DNA from: Lentisphaeria bacterium | GTDB taxonomy: Bacteria; Verrucomicrobiota; Lentisphaeria; Victivallales; UBA1829 | Assembly: GCA_003526375.1 (NCBI GenBank) | Contig: DPDG01000096.1 | Location: 1 to 64,000, forward strand | Length of the DNA: 64,000 nt | Direction of reading: 5' to 3' | Shown: piece by piece, positions 44,011 to 53,697 of the stretch | Position numbering within the stretch: the stretch's first letter is position 1 | Layout of the letters: every line of letters starts with the position of its first letter | Notes under the pieces: model-generated | Databases searched by the model: none | The model's input: only the letters and a program-made list of their open reading frames with translations | What the model was told of the DNA's origin: nothing | Program-made: the position numbers and the translations under genes

Positions 44011-45087
44011 TTATTTCAACAGTTTCAGCAATGCCGCCGGAACGCGGGTGGGGCGGCCGGTCTTCATGTCCATGCAGGCGTGAATCGTGTAACCGTCGGC
44101 AAGAATCCTGTCGCCGCAGCGGACTTCGCACTCGATCTTGACACGGACGCCTTTCGCCTCGGCGACACGTCCGGTAATGGAAAGACGGTCCTCGAAATGC
44201 GCCGAACTCTTATAGCGGCAGACCGCCTCGATCACCGGCATTGCGATTCCCTCCTTCTCCATCTGGAGATAACTCAGACCGGCGTCGATCAGCATCTCAC
44301 TGCGGAACATCTCGAAATACTTCAGGTAATTCGCATAATACACGACCCCCATCTGATCGGTGTCGGCATACGGAACGCGATACGTGAGAACCGTCTCTTT
44401 TTCCATGGCGTCTTTCTCCTTGATTTGATCCAGCATGAATTGAAGCGTCTGCTCGATTTCCCATTCGCTGTTATCGACAAACACCGCATCCTCCGCCCGG
44501 CGCAGAGGCGCAACGGCACGGTTGCTGTCCTGTTCGTCGCGTGCGGCAATGTCCCGCGCCACGGATTCCAGCGTCGCGCCGTCCACGGTTTCGCCGCTCT
44601 GGGAAAGACGGCGGCGCGCACGGACCAGCGGCGAGGCGGTCAGGAAAAATTTGAACTGCGCATCCGGAAACACGGCAGTGCCGATATCGCGTCCTTCCAT
44701 GACGATCCGTCCGAGTTTCGCCATTCCCCGCTGGAGATCAAGCAGCCAGGCACGCACATTCGGCATGGTCGCGACTTTCGATGCGGCAGCGGAAATTTCA
44801 GCGCTGCGCAACTCCGATCCGGGGAATACGCCGTCGATTTTGATCTCAAGCGGAGCATCCGGCGTTATTCTTTCGTAAGAGATCGCCGTTTCCGCAAGGA
44901 CCTGATCCACCTGTCCGGGAGTCACGGAATACGGGTCAAGCCCGCGGCGGTACAACTTCCATGCGACGGCACGGTAAAGCGCTCCTGTATTGATATAAGC
45001 GATTCCGAGCGCTTCGGAAAGCCTGCGCGCAACCGTGCTCTTTCCGGAAGCCGCGGGACCGTCGATGGCGATAACGTTTGAAGACAT
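44011..45087 (-). CDS. cmk: Cytidylate kinase fused to hotdog acyl-CoA thioesterase
   Basis: Residues 1-225 are cytidylate kinase: P-loop IDGPAASGKSTVARRLSEAL, NTGALYRAVAW, MEGRDIGTAVFPDA and ARDEQDSNRAVAPLRRAEDA. From residue 228 the same frame encodes a YbgC/4-hydroxybenzoyl-CoA thioesterase-like hotdog: LTYRVPYADTDQMGVVYYAN, with the catalytic Asp, to the end. The junction is FMLDQIKEKDAMEKETVL; the methionine there is an internal ATG at about 44406 with AAGGAG ten bases upstream, so a free thioesterase may also be made. CMP phosphorylation and acyl-thioester cleavage are not linked in a known pathway. Confidence 0.9.
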   Translation of the reverse strand: MSSNVIAIDGPAASGKSTVARRLSEALGIAYINTGALYRAVAWKLYRRGLDPYSVTPGQVDQVLAETAISYERITPDAPLEIKIDGVFPGSELRSAEISAAASKVATMPNVRAWLLDLQRGMAKLGRIVMEGRDIGTAVFPDAQFKFFLTASPLVRARRRLSQSGETVDGATLESVARDIAARDEQDSNRAVAPLRRAEDAVFVDNSEWEIEQTLQFMLDQIKEKDAMEKETVLTYRVPYADTDQMGVVYYANYLKYFEMFRSEMLIDAGLSYLQMEKEGIAMPVIEAVCRYKSSAHFEDRLSITGRVAEAKGVRVKIECEVRCGDRILADGYTIHACMDMKTGRPTRVPAALLKLLK

Positions 45088-45236
45088 GAGAACTCCCTTT
45101 CTGTCATGGAAATGAAATTTTTCTCGGGTAATTTACACGGGAAGAGCCATTCCGTCAAGAAATTGATTAGCATATTCGCATTTTTGATGTATAATATATA
45201 GCGTAAAAAATCTGGAACACACGGAAAGATGTGAAA

Positions 45237-46538
45237 ATGAAAGTAATAGCATATAAGGATGGAGATTATAAAAAGTCTCTTGATCTGCTCTATAACCGTC
45301 CGGCATGCCCGCCGGAAATCGAAACCGCAGTCGCGGCAATCGTTTCGGAAGTCCGCAGAAATGGCGATCAGGCAATCTGCAAATTCATGAAGAAGTTCGA
45401 TTCTCTCGACATCACTCCTGCCGGTTTCCGGGTCACGGAAAAAGAATTCGAGGAGGCGGAGGAGAAAATCGATTCCAAAGCAAAAGAGGCGATTGCAGCA
45501 GCACTCAAAAACATACAGATTTTTGCATCGCATCAACTTCCGAAAAACTGGAACTTCTCTCCGCGCCCGGGCGTTGTCCTCGGGGAAAAATTCACGCCGA
45601 TGGATCGCGTGGGTTGCTATATTCCCGGCGGAACGGCTCCGCTGGTTTCCACGGTTCTGCATACCGCAGGAATTGCGGCGGCGGCGGGAGTCAAAGAGAT
45701 CGTCGCGGCAACTCCGCCGATGAAAGACGGATCAATTCATGCGGCAACGCTTTACGCACTCAAGACAGCCGGAGTGAAAGAGGTTTACCGGATGGGCGGC
45801 GCCTATGCCATCGCGGCACTCGCCTATGGAACGGATACCGTCCGGAAGGTGGAAAAAATCGTCGGACCCGGCAACGCGTATGTTGCGGCGGCAAAGAAAA
45901 TCGTTTACGGCAGTGTCGCCATTGATATGGTGGCGGGTCCCTCCGAGATCATGATCGTAGCGGATTCGGAGGCAAATCCGGCATTCATTGCGGCGGATAT
46001 GTTATCGCAGGCGGAACACGGAAGCGGCCTTGAACAGGCTGTTCTCGTAACCGACTGCGCGGAAATCATCCATCAGGTGAAAACGGAACTTCTCAAACAG
46101 GCGGAGACTCTCTCCAGAAATGCGACGGTGGAACGCGTTCTTGAACATGGAGTATTCTTCATCGAAGCGGCAGATATCGACGAAGCCCTCGTGATTGCCG
46201 GCAACTATGCGCCGGAGCACATCGAACTCATGTTCAAAGGCGCAGAACATCGTGCGTGCGACGTCAAAGCGGCGGGCGCGGTTTTCCTCGGACAGTGGAC
46301 TCCGGAACCGGCGGGAGATTTCACCGCAGGTCCCAGCCATGTGCTCCCGACAGCGGGAACCGCAAAGTTCTTCCACGGACTTTCCGCCAATGATTTCATG
46401 CGCAGGAGCAGCACCGTTCAATACACCGAAGATGCGCTCATGCGCGAGGTTGACTATATTGAAAAATTTGCCGAGATGGAATGGCTCGACGCACATGGGC
46501 GCAGCGGTTCCATCCGCAGAAAAGGATCGCAGAAATGA
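45237..46538 (+). CDS. hisD: Histidinol dehydrogenase
   Basis: The 433-residue protein carries the family motifs DRVGCYIPGGTAPLVSTVLH, RKVEKIVGPGNAYVAAAKK, VAGPSEIMIVADSEANPAFI, MLSQAEHGSG and YAPEHIELM, and near the end GPSHVLPTAGTAKF. Zinc ligands of the Q-H-D-H set are in place. It performs the last two steps of histidine synthesis. GGAAAG precedes the ATG and a TATAAT box lies at 45190-45195. hisC overlaps its stop. Confidence 0.96.
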   Translation: MKVIAYKDGDYKKSLDLLYNRPACPPEIETAVAAIVSEVRRNGDQAICKFMKKFDSLDITPAGFRVTEKEFEEAEEKIDSKAKEAIAAALKNIQIFASHQLPKNWNFSPRPGVVLGEKFTPMDRVGCYIPGGTAPLVSTVLHTAGIAAAAGVKEIVAATPPMKDGSIHAATLYALKTAGVKEVYRMGGAYAIAALAYGTDTVRKVEKIVGPGNAYVAAAKKIVYGSVAIDMVAGPSEIMIVADSEANPAFIAADMLSQAEHGSGLEQAVLVTDCAEIIHQVKTELLKQAETLSRNATVERVLEHGVFFIEAADIDEALVIAGNYAPEHIELMFKGAEHRACDVKAAGAVFLGQWTPEPAGDFTAGPSHVLPTAGTAKFFHGLSANDFMRRSSTVQYTEDALMREVDYIEKFAEMEWLDAHGRSGSIRRKGSQK

Positions 46539-47599
46539 ATTCCTATGTCTCCTATTTCAGACCTGAAATAGATAGTATGACAGGCTACACCCCCGGCGAA
46601 CAGCCCAAAGGGGTTCCGGTAATCAAACTCAATACCAATGAAAACCCGTATCCGCCGTCGCCGGGAGTCAAAAAAACTCTCGCGTCGTTCCAATATGAAA
46701 AGCTGAGGCTGTACCCTGATCCGCTGGCGCTTGAGGTGCGCGCGGAAATCGCAGCCATGACCGGTTTCTCGGTCAATAACATTATCGCGGGCAATGGGTC
46801 CGACGATATTCTCACAATCGCAACCCGCTGTTTCTCCGATGCGCGGCGTCCGATGGCATGTTTCGAGCCCAGTTATTCGCTCTATCCCACGCTCGCCGGA
46901 CTCCAGGGCACTCCCTGTATCCGGATTCAGCTCACGGAAGATTTCGAGATCCCGGATGATACGCTCCAGCAGGCGCGGAATGCAAATCTTTTTATTATCG
47001 CACGCCCGAATGCACCGACCGGAAATCTGTTTCCGAAGGCGAAAATGGAAGAAATCTGCGCGAAATTCAACGGAATCGTCCTGATTGACGAAGCATATGC
47101 GGACTTTTCGCGTGACAACTGTCTGGATTTCGTCAGAAAATATCCGAATGTGATTATAAGCCGGACATTTTCAAAAAGCCGGAGCCTTGCCGGTCTCCGC
47201 TTCGGATTCGCCGTCGCGCATGAAAAAATCATCGACGGCATGATGAAAATGAAGGACTCCTACAACGTCCCGATGCTGACACAGAAACTTGCGTTAGCCT
47301 CGCTCTGGGACAGAAGTTACTTCGATACCTGTGTTGCAAAAGTAAAAACCACCCGGGAAGCTTTGACGCTCGCATTGCGTGATCTGGGCTTCAAGGTGAT
47401 CAATTCGGACACCAATTTTGTCTTTGCGGCACCGCCGATTGATGCAAAAAATTATTTTCTGGACTTGAAACGGCGAAATATACTGGTAAGGTATTTTCCG
47501 GCAGCAAGGACATGCAGTTTCGTCAGGATCACAATAGGGACTCCGGAAGAAATGACGGAACTGCTGAAAGTAACGAGAGAGTTGATCGGTAAAAACTGA
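46535..47599 (+). CDS. hisC: Histidinol-phosphate aminotransferase
   Basis: The start at 46535 overlaps the hisD stop (ATGA). The roughly 354-residue PLP enzyme has KLNTNENPYPPSPGV, IAGNGSDDILTIATR, RPNAPTGNLFP, LIDEAYADFS and the PLP lysine in RTFSKSRSLAGLRFG. It makes histidinol phosphate. Only hisD and hisC are present; the other his genes must be elsewhere. Confidence 0.95.
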   Translation: MNSYVSYFRPEIDSMTGYTPGEQPKGVPVIKLNTNENPYPPSPGVKKTLASFQYEKLRLYPDPLALEVRAEIAAMTGFSVNNIIAGNGSDDILTIATRCFSDARRPMACFEPSYSLYPTLAGLQGTPCIRIQLTEDFEIPDDTLQQARNANLFIIARPNAPTGNLFPKAKMEEICAKFNGIVLIDEAYADFSRDNCLDFVRKYPNVIISRTFSKSRSLAGLRFGFAVAHEKIIDGMMKMKDSYNVPMLTQKLALASLWDRSYFDTCVAKVKTTREALTLALRDLGFKVINSDTNFVFAAPPIDAKNYFLDLKRRNILVRYFPAARTCSFVRITIGTPEEMTELLKVTRELIGKN

Positions 47600-47655
47600 A
47601 CGGCGGCGGATAGAAACACCGGCCGTTTGAAAGCTGAGACCGGAAGGAGGACACA

Positions 47656-48609
47656 TTGGACAATTTTGTAATCAAAACCGAAAATCTTACAAAAGATTAC
47701 AGCAGTTGGCTGCGGAAAGCCAAAAAGCCGGCGCTGAAAGATCTGACAATCTCGATTCCCAAAGGATCGGTATTCGGATTTCTGGGGCCGAACGGTGCAG
47801 GCAAAACCACGACAATTAAAATTCTCATGGGGTTGATCCGCCCCACGGGGGGAACGGCTACCGTTCTCGGCAAGCCGTATGATGATGTCGAGGTGAAAAA
47901 CAGGATCGGCTTCCTTCCCGACAGCCCGGCGTTCACGCCGCAGCTTTCGGCAATGGAGTTTCTGGATGTCTGCGCAAGACTTCTCAAGATTCCGTCTTCG
48001 AAGCGGAAACAGCGTGTTCAGGAAGTTCTGGAAATCGTCAGAATGTCGCCTCACGCAAAATCCAAAGTGGGAACATTCTCGCGCGGAATGCTTCAGCGTG
48101 TCGGTATCGCGCAGGCGATTCTGAACAGCCCTGAACTTCTGATTCTTGACGAACCTCTGCTCGGTCTCGACCCGTACGGGCGCCAGGAATTCAAGGAGAT
48201 CATTCTTGAACAGCGCGACAAGTTCGGGGCATCGGTCTTCTTCAGCAGCCATATTCTTTCCGACGTAGAAGAAATCTGCGACAGCATTTCCATTCTGAAT
48301 AAAGGCCGCCTTCTCTGCGCAGGCAAGCTTTCCGATCTGCTTTCCCATGACACCGGCAACGGCATTCTGGTCAAGATCGTGAAATGCGATGAAGCGGTCA
48401 AGGAACTCATGACTTCCGCAGACAACGTCCAGAAAAAAGAAAACGATGAATGGGAACTGACGTTCAAGACCGCAACGCCGGAACTGGAAAAGAAAATAGC
48501 CGATCTAAGCGCCAGATTCGGGGATTCCGTGAAGCGTTTAAACGCCAAAGAGGACCTCGAAACATTCTTTTTTGGAAAAATTGAAGAAGATAATCTGGAA
48601 AAAGCGTAA
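47656..48609 (+). CDS. ABC transporter ATP-binding protein
   Basis: Translation starts at a TTG with an excellent GGAAGGAGG site. The 317-residue ATPase has Walker A GPNGAGKTT, Q-loop, the signature FSRGMLQRVGIAQA and Walker B LLILDEPLLGLDP, with a longer C-terminal domain as in CcmA/NatA-type exporters. It is the first gene of a six-gene unit with two ABC-2-like permeases and unknown partners. Confidence 0.92.
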   Translation: MDNFVIKTENLTKDYSSWLRKAKKPALKDLTISIPKGSVFGFLGPNGAGKTTTIKILMGLIRPTGGTATVLGKPYDDVEVKNRIGFLPDSPAFTPQLSAMEFLDVCARLLKIPSSKRKQRVQEVLEIVRMSPHAKSKVGTFSRGMLQRVGIAQAILNSPELLILDEPLLGLDPYGRQEFKEIILEQRDKFGASVFFSSHILSDVEEICDSISILNKGRLLCAGKLSDLLSHDTGNGILVKIVKCDEAVKELMTSADNVQKKENDEWELTFKTATPELEKKIADLSARFGDSVKRLNAKEDLETFFFGKIEEDNLEKA

Positions 48610-48675
48610 GTGGATGCTATATTTATCAATGGGCAGGGATTAATCTAACAAAAATAACTAAGGGAGCGTGTCAAG

Positions 48676-49407
48676 ATGAGTGAGATCATGGCAATCGCAA
48701 GCGGAACGTGGAAAAACATTCTGCGAATGAAGGTAGTGTACTTCTTAATTCTGTGCGTCTGGATCCTGATAGGAAGCGCCGCATTGTACGAGGTTCTTTC
48801 GATGGGACAGCACAAACCGTTGATGATCGACGTGTCATTGGCGTTGAATGCGGTGGCAGCCGCACTGGTAGTGATCTCGATCACATTCGAGATTCCGCGT
48901 GAACTCAGACAGGGAGTGGCATCCACTCTGCTGACGAAATCCCTCGGCAGAACTCAGTATCTTGCAGGCAAACTGATCGGCATCGCTTTCGCGGCGATCG
49001 TAATCTGCGCGCTGATTACTTTCGGTTCTTTCGTGATTTTCTCCTACACATTCTCCGAGTCCATCGCTCTCCCGATGTTCCAGGCACAGCTTCTCCAGAT
49101 CCTGAGCATCATCCCGATGGCTGCAATCGGTGTTTTCTTTGCGACACTCTTCCCGGAAGTTGTCGCTCCGGTTCTTACGATCATCGTAATCTGGTTCTCC
49201 TACTCTGTCGGAGTTCTCCAGAAAGTCCCGCTGCTCTACGGAGGCATCCTTCCGAATCTGGACCTTTTCAATTTCAGAGCGCAGGCGGTTTATCATGCCG
49301 ATATTCCGTGGTCCTATGTCGGGCTTGTCACGCTGTGGGGAATTGCATTCGCAATTTTTGCGCTGATGCTCACAAGTCTTTTCTTCAAAGTCAAAGACAT
49401 TAAGTAA
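48676..49407 (+). CDS. ABC-2-type permease
   Basis: The 243-residue protein has about six transmembrane helices and the motif GVASTLLTKSLGRTQYLAGK that marks ABC-2-like membrane subunits of this kind (also present as SDLILIILSKPIKKIDYMLG in the second permease). It pairs with the ATPase upstream. Confidence 0.85.
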   Translation: MSEIMAIASGTWKNILRMKVVYFLILCVWILIGSAALYEVLSMGQHKPLMIDVSLALNAVAAALVVISITFEIPRELRQGVASTLLTKSLGRTQYLAGKLIGIAFAAIVICALITFGSFVIFSYTFSESIALPMFQAQLLQILSIIPMAAIGVFFATLFPEVVAPVLTIIVIWFSYSVGVLQKVPLLYGGILPNLDLFNFRAQAVYHADIPWSYVGLVTLWGIAFAIFALMLTSLFFKVKDIK

Positions 49408-49424
49408 TAAGGGTGAAAGCTACT

Positions 49425-50405
49425 ATGAAAAAAGATACTCTTATCCGTGTCGTGGTAATGGTTGTCGCACTTCTCGCAGCATCCTATCTTGCCAATATCC
49501 TGACTCCCATGCAGAAAGAAATTTCGATTGAAAAGGGAGAACTCACCAAAGCTCCGATTGCCGGTCTTCACAAGATCATGGCGGATGTTGCATGGATGCG
49601 TTTCATCAATGTCGCCGGTGGCATGGACACCATCGACACGAAGAATGTCGATAAAATCTCCGCCATGCTCGAAAAGATCATTGCCTATGATCCGAACTTC
49701 GAAGAAATGTATCAGAGCGGTGTTCTCTGCATGAGCAATGCCGACCCCAAGAAAGCCATTGAATTCCTGAAGAAAGCTTGCGACAATGAATATCTGAAGA
49801 ATAATTCCAAGCTGCCTTTCAATGCGGGATTCCTGCTTTCACGCACGATCGTCGACCAGAATGATCCCAACAACATTCTTTCAAAGCCGGATTACACCCA
49901 GGCTGCGAAATATTTCAGAATGGCGATGCAGCGTTCTTCCCAGCCTGAACCTTATGTGGTGAGCAGCTACATCAGAGCCAAAGCGAAAGCCAAAGCGGAA
50001 GCAGACAAGAAAATTGATGAATACTATGCGACGCTTTCTGTTCTTTATGATGAGTGGAAAGCATCCAAGAAAGGTTCTTTTGAAGGCACGATCGTAGAGA
50101 CCAGCTCCATTCCGGATCTGGAATCCCGTCTTCTCAAAGCGGCTCAGAACGCCAAGAACCCGGTTGACTATGACGGCAATCCGATCAAACCGCTTCCGGA
50201 ATCTCTGGCTCTCATCGCAAAAGTCCAGCAGGAAGTTCTTGCCGACAATCATCTCTGCCCGAACTGCATTACACCGACCCCCGCCGGAGCGAAATTCTGC
50301 ACATCCTGCGGAACCAAGGTTGCAGTCTGGGGAACCTGCAAGACTTGTCAGAAGGTTCTGACCGGCGGCAACTACTGCGCCGACTGCGGCACCAAGAACA
50401 AATAA
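49425..50405 (+). CDS. TPR-like membrane protein with double zinc ribbon
   Basis: The ATG at 49425 is preferred to a GTG at 49413. A transmembrane helix (IRVVVMVVALLAASYLANIL) is followed by a helical TPR-like domain (MLEKIIAYDPNFEEMYQSGV), a charged linker and two zinc ribbons near the C-terminus (CPNCITPTPAGAKFCTSCG and CKTCQKVLTGGNYCADCG). It sits between two ABC permease genes and is probably a partner of the exporter. Function is unknown. Confidence 0.75.
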   Translation: MKKDTLIRVVVMVVALLAASYLANILTPMQKEISIEKGELTKAPIAGLHKIMADVAWMRFINVAGGMDTIDTKNVDKISAMLEKIIAYDPNFEEMYQSGVLCMSNADPKKAIEFLKKACDNEYLKNNSKLPFNAGFLLSRTIVDQNDPNNILSKPDYTQAAKYFRMAMQRSSQPEPYVVSSYIRAKAKAKAEADKKIDEYYATLSVLYDEWKASKKGSFEGTIVETSSIPDLESRLLKAAQNAKNPVDYDGNPIKPLPESLALIAKVQQEVLADNHLCPNCITPTPAGAKFCTSCGTKVAVWGTCKTCQKVLTGGNYCADCGTKNK

Positions 50406-50428
50406 CCTGAATCGGCAGAGTCATACTT

Positions 50429-51160
50429 ATGACACAGAAAAAAAAGATCGGTTTGATTTTTATAATCGTACCGGTCTTTTTGCTTTATTTTCTATCCGAG
50501 GCAGTTCTGCGGGAAGCGGCGGTAGCCAATATCAATCCTCAGAAAGTGAAGATTGATTCCATTCTCAATGAACTGCCCGAATCCATTCGCGATCTGATTA
50601 CTTACCGTATCACACGGACAGAGATGCTGAACGACCTTGCTGCGGCCGAAACGGAAGAAGAAAAACTCGCAGCAATGGTTTCCCTCGGCATTTATACCCG
50701 TGACCCGGAGGAAAAAGAAAAAATCCTCTGGGATGTGCGCAGTCATTATGCGGACAAACCGGAATCCGCTCCTGCTTTTGCCTATTATCTTCTGAACGAA
50801 GAAAATCCGAAAAAGATTTCCATTCCGGAATATCAGGCTTACCTCAGGAAGTTTCCGCAGCAGTATCAGTTCAATATCTGGGCGCTTGGGCTGAATCGCC
50901 TGAATGACCTCAGAAAGAAAATCACGTGGAAAGACCGTCTGGATTTCCTGAAGCCGCTGCTTGAAATGAAACCGGAATTCAGGGATTACTCGGTTCTTTA
51001 TACGGAGATATCCAGAATCGCAGGACGTTTTGAATTCCGTGACATTGAAGAAAAAGCCGAAGCTCTGTATGATGAGAGCAGACTTTGCCCCTCAATTACG
51101 GAATTCATCATGCAGGAAGAAATGGAAAAAATGAATGCTGCGGGAAAGGATAAGAAATAA
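50429..51160 (+). CDS. Hypothetical membrane-anchored protein of the ABC cassette
   Basis: The 243-residue protein has an N-terminal transmembrane helix (IGLIFIIVPVFLLYFLSEAV) and a helical, charged extracytoplasmic part with TPR-like character. Its last bases overlap the start of the next permease gene. I recognise no family. Confidence 0.7.
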   Translation: MTQKKKIGLIFIIVPVFLLYFLSEAVLREAAVANINPQKVKIDSILNELPESIRDLITYRITRTEMLNDLAAAETEEEKLAAMVSLGIYTRDPEEKEKILWDVRSHYADKPESAPAFAYYLLNEENPKKISIPEYQAYLRKFPQQYQFNIWALGLNRLNDLRKKITWKDRLDFLKPLLEMKPEFRDYSVLYTEISRIAGRFEFRDIEEKAEALYDESRLCPSITEFIMQEEMEKMNAAGKDKK

Positions 51161-51963
51161 TGTTTGCAATTACTTTGCTCAGTATCAAGCGGATGAAGGA
51201 ACCGGCATTCTTTATTTTCCTTTCCATTACTTTGGTAATATCCTATTTCATGGCGGATCTTGATCCCCTGACGCAGCAGGTTTCCGGAGATTCCATTTTT
51301 GCGCAGGTGCTGGATGCCGGACGCAGTTCACAGCCGCTGCTCTCCGCCTCTTTCGTCATGTTCATTGTCTGTGCGGTTCTGGGAGGATTCCTCGGAGCGT
51401 CTGAAATTCCGAGGGACATCTCATCCGACCTGATTCTCATCATCCTCTCCAAGCCAATCAAGAAAATTGATTATATGCTTGGAAAATATTTCGGTATGCT
51501 CATTGTCTGCGCCTGCCTTTTCGTCATCTCCGAAGCGGTTATTTATGTGACCCATTACATCAATACAAAAGAGCTGTATTCGATGATGCTGATGCTGAAA
51601 CAGCTCTACCTGCTCCTGGCATTCATTCCCTACTGTGCGATGATCATCATGATTTCCTGCTTCACGGGAGAGCTGGCGGCAATGATCGTTTCATTCTTCT
51701 ATCTTGTGTTCTCACTCTCATTCAGCTTCATTCCGATTGCCATGGCAATGCTTCCGAAAGGGATTGCGGGCGCAGCCGGCGGCGTCATTTTCGTCCTGTA
51801 TTATTTCTTCCCGAATTTTATCTTCTATTTTCAGGATTTCAAGATGTTCGGACTGGTCTTCATCATGCTGCTGATCTATTCTTTCAGTCTTGCGGCAATC
51901 TTTCTTGCCGTCGCTGTCGGCAGACTTGAAACCAGAGACTTCTCCAAGAGTTCCGATCTCTGA
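51160..51963 (+). CDS. ABC-2-type permease, second subunit
   Basis: The 267-residue protein has about six transmembrane helices, with SDLILIILSKPIKKIDYMLG after the second, as in ABC-2 permeases. It overlaps the upstream stop by one base and should form a heterodimer with the 48676 product. Confidence 0.85.
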   Translation: MFAITLLSIKRMKEPAFFIFLSITLVISYFMADLDPLTQQVSGDSIFAQVLDAGRSSQPLLSASFVMFIVCAVLGGFLGASEIPRDISSDLILIILSKPIKKIDYMLGKYFGMLIVCACLFVISEAVIYVTHYINTKELYSMMLMLKQLYLLLAFIPYCAMIIMISCFTGELAAMIVSFFYLVFSLSFSFIPIAMAMLPKGIAGAAGGVIFVLYYFFPNFIFYFQDFKMFGLVFIMLLIYSFSLAAIFLAVAVGRLETRDFSKSSDL

Positions 51964-51991
51964 TCCTGATTTCTAAAAAAGGGGCGGCTTC

Positions 51992-52702
51992 ATGCGGTTG
52001 TTTGTACTGTCGGTCATTTTGTTTCTGTCTTTTTTCCCCCTCCATGCGGATATTTTTTCACTATGGCCGTTCCGGGGCAACTCGTCCGCATCTGCGAAAG
52101 GGGACAGCGTAACGGATATTCTGGAGCCGCAGAAGCTCTGGCAGGAAAAGATTGTCATCAACGGGCGCAACATGGAAATGGGTGTCGCGCTGGTGGACCG
52201 GACACTGAAAGATGCACTCCGGCTGCTGCGGATCAAATATCCTGATGCGCCGTTGGCGGTCAATTCCAATTCCGTCCTTTTCGAGATACCCCTTGAAAAC
52301 GGTTTCCGCAGGAGAATTTTCCTCGTCGGTTTCGACGGCAAAGACACCATTGTCCAATTTACAATGGACATCCCTCAGACAGGTCTCAACACATCGGTGC
52401 CGTGGCCGTCTGAATTGCCGCTTCCCCCCGGCGCAACTCCCGTCACAGTCATGAAGTTTCCGGCAAGAAAGTCTGTTTACGGAACATTCAAGAGCCCCTA
52501 TGACAAACAATCCGTCCTGTCGGATCTGCTCAAAGCGCTGCGGTCGGACGGCTGGAAAAGCGCGGGAGAGGCGGCATCTTCCGCCGCGTCCGGCGATATT
52601 TTTCTCAGGAATGACGGTTCGGAAATGATGGTTATCGGAACCATGCAGGATGACAAGACGGGGACCTCCCGCGGCACGCTGTATCTGCGCCGCCTGAAAT
52701 AA
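51992..52702 (+). CDS. Secreted hypothetical protein
   Basis: The 236-residue protein has a signal peptide (LFVLSVILFLSFFPLHADIF) and two small alpha/beta repeats. GGGGCGG precedes the start. It is the last gene of the ABC cassette. No family recognised. Confidence 0.65.
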   Translation: MRLFVLSVILFLSFFPLHADIFSLWPFRGNSSASAKGDSVTDILEPQKLWQEKIVINGRNMEMGVALVDRTLKDALRLLRIKYPDAPLAVNSNSVLFEIPLENGFRRRIFLVGFDGKDTIVQFTMDIPQTGLNTSVPWPSELPLPPGATPVTVMKFPARKSVYGTFKSPYDKQSVLSDLLKALRSDGWKSAGEAASSAASGDIFLRNDGSEMMVIGTMQDDKTGTSRGTLYLRRLK

Positions 52703-52883
52703 ATACTCCCATCGGCATACAGTCTTCCGCAATGTCCCTGCTGCCGGATAAAAAAAAGACGGATTCAAACGATATCCTGCTTGCGATTTATCAAATCATG
52801 GATATATTTCATAACATTATACTGTTGATGTATTTTATGAATAAAGTGACCTTAAAACAGTCGGGGATACAGAAAGATTTGAG

Positions 52884-53693
52884 ATGAAGTACGCGATATT
52901 AAGTGACATTCATGGAAACCTGGAGGCTTTTACAACCGTTCTGCAGAAATGCAAAGAGCTTGAAGTGGATCAATATATCTGCCTGGGTGATATTGTCGGC
53001 TACAATGCGAATCCGAAAGAATGTCTGGATATCATCCGCACCCTCCCGCTTGCCGGTGTCGTCAAGGGCAATCACGACGAGTATGCGTCCAATAATGACG
53101 AGGTCATGGAAGGGTTCAATCCGCACGCGAGAACTGCGGTTCTCTGGACCAAAGCCCAGTTAACCTATGAAGACAGGGCATGGCTCTCCTCCCTCCCGAT
53201 GCGCCTCACGGTCAAAGGCACCTCCATCACCGCAGTGCATGCCACGCTCGACAGTCCGGATGCGTGGGGCTATATTTTCGACGTTCACCATGCGGCGGAC
53301 AATTTTGCCTATCAGTTCACGCAGGTCTGTTTCTGCGGTCATTCCCACGTCCCGGTCGGATTCTGCAAGAAACCCATCACACTTCACTCCGAGCGGCAGA
53401 TAGATGAGATCCGGGAATGGGTCGCCAGACCGGAAGAAGGCGCAATCATCAATCCGAACGAAGCGGACTCCATTGAAGTGGAGCTTCTCACCGGCTATAA
53501 ATATCTTTTGAACGTCGGAAGCATCGGGCAGCCGAGAAACAAAGACCCGCGTGCCTCTTTCGCCGTTTATGATTCGGATGAAAGGCGGGTCACGAGGTAT
53601 CGCCTGCCTTATGACATCAGAACGACTCAGGAAAAGATTCTTGCAGCCCAGCTTCCGGAAAGACTTGCCTCGCGCCTCGAACGCGGGAGCTGA
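52884..53693 (+). CDS. Metallophosphoesterase
   Basis: The 269-residue protein has YAILSDIHGNLEAF, CLGDIVGYNANP, VKGNHDEYA and CGHSHVPVGF, the full calcineurin-like metal set, and NVGSIGQPRNKDPRASFAVY near the end, as in YfcE- and PrpE-like enzymes. Substrate is unknown. Confidence 0.9.
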   Translation: MKYAILSDIHGNLEAFTTVLQKCKELEVDQYICLGDIVGYNANPKECLDIIRTLPLAGVVKGNHDEYASNNDEVMEGFNPHARTAVLWTKAQLTYEDRAWLSSLPMRLTVKGTSITAVHATLDSPDAWGYIFDVHHAADNFAYQFTQVCFCGHSHVPVGFCKKPITLHSERQIDEIREWVARPEEGAIINPNEADSIEVELLTGYKYLLNVGSIGQPRNKDPRASFAVYDSDERRVTRYRLPYDIRTTQEKILAAQLPERLASRLERGS

Positions 53694-53697
53694 TCCG

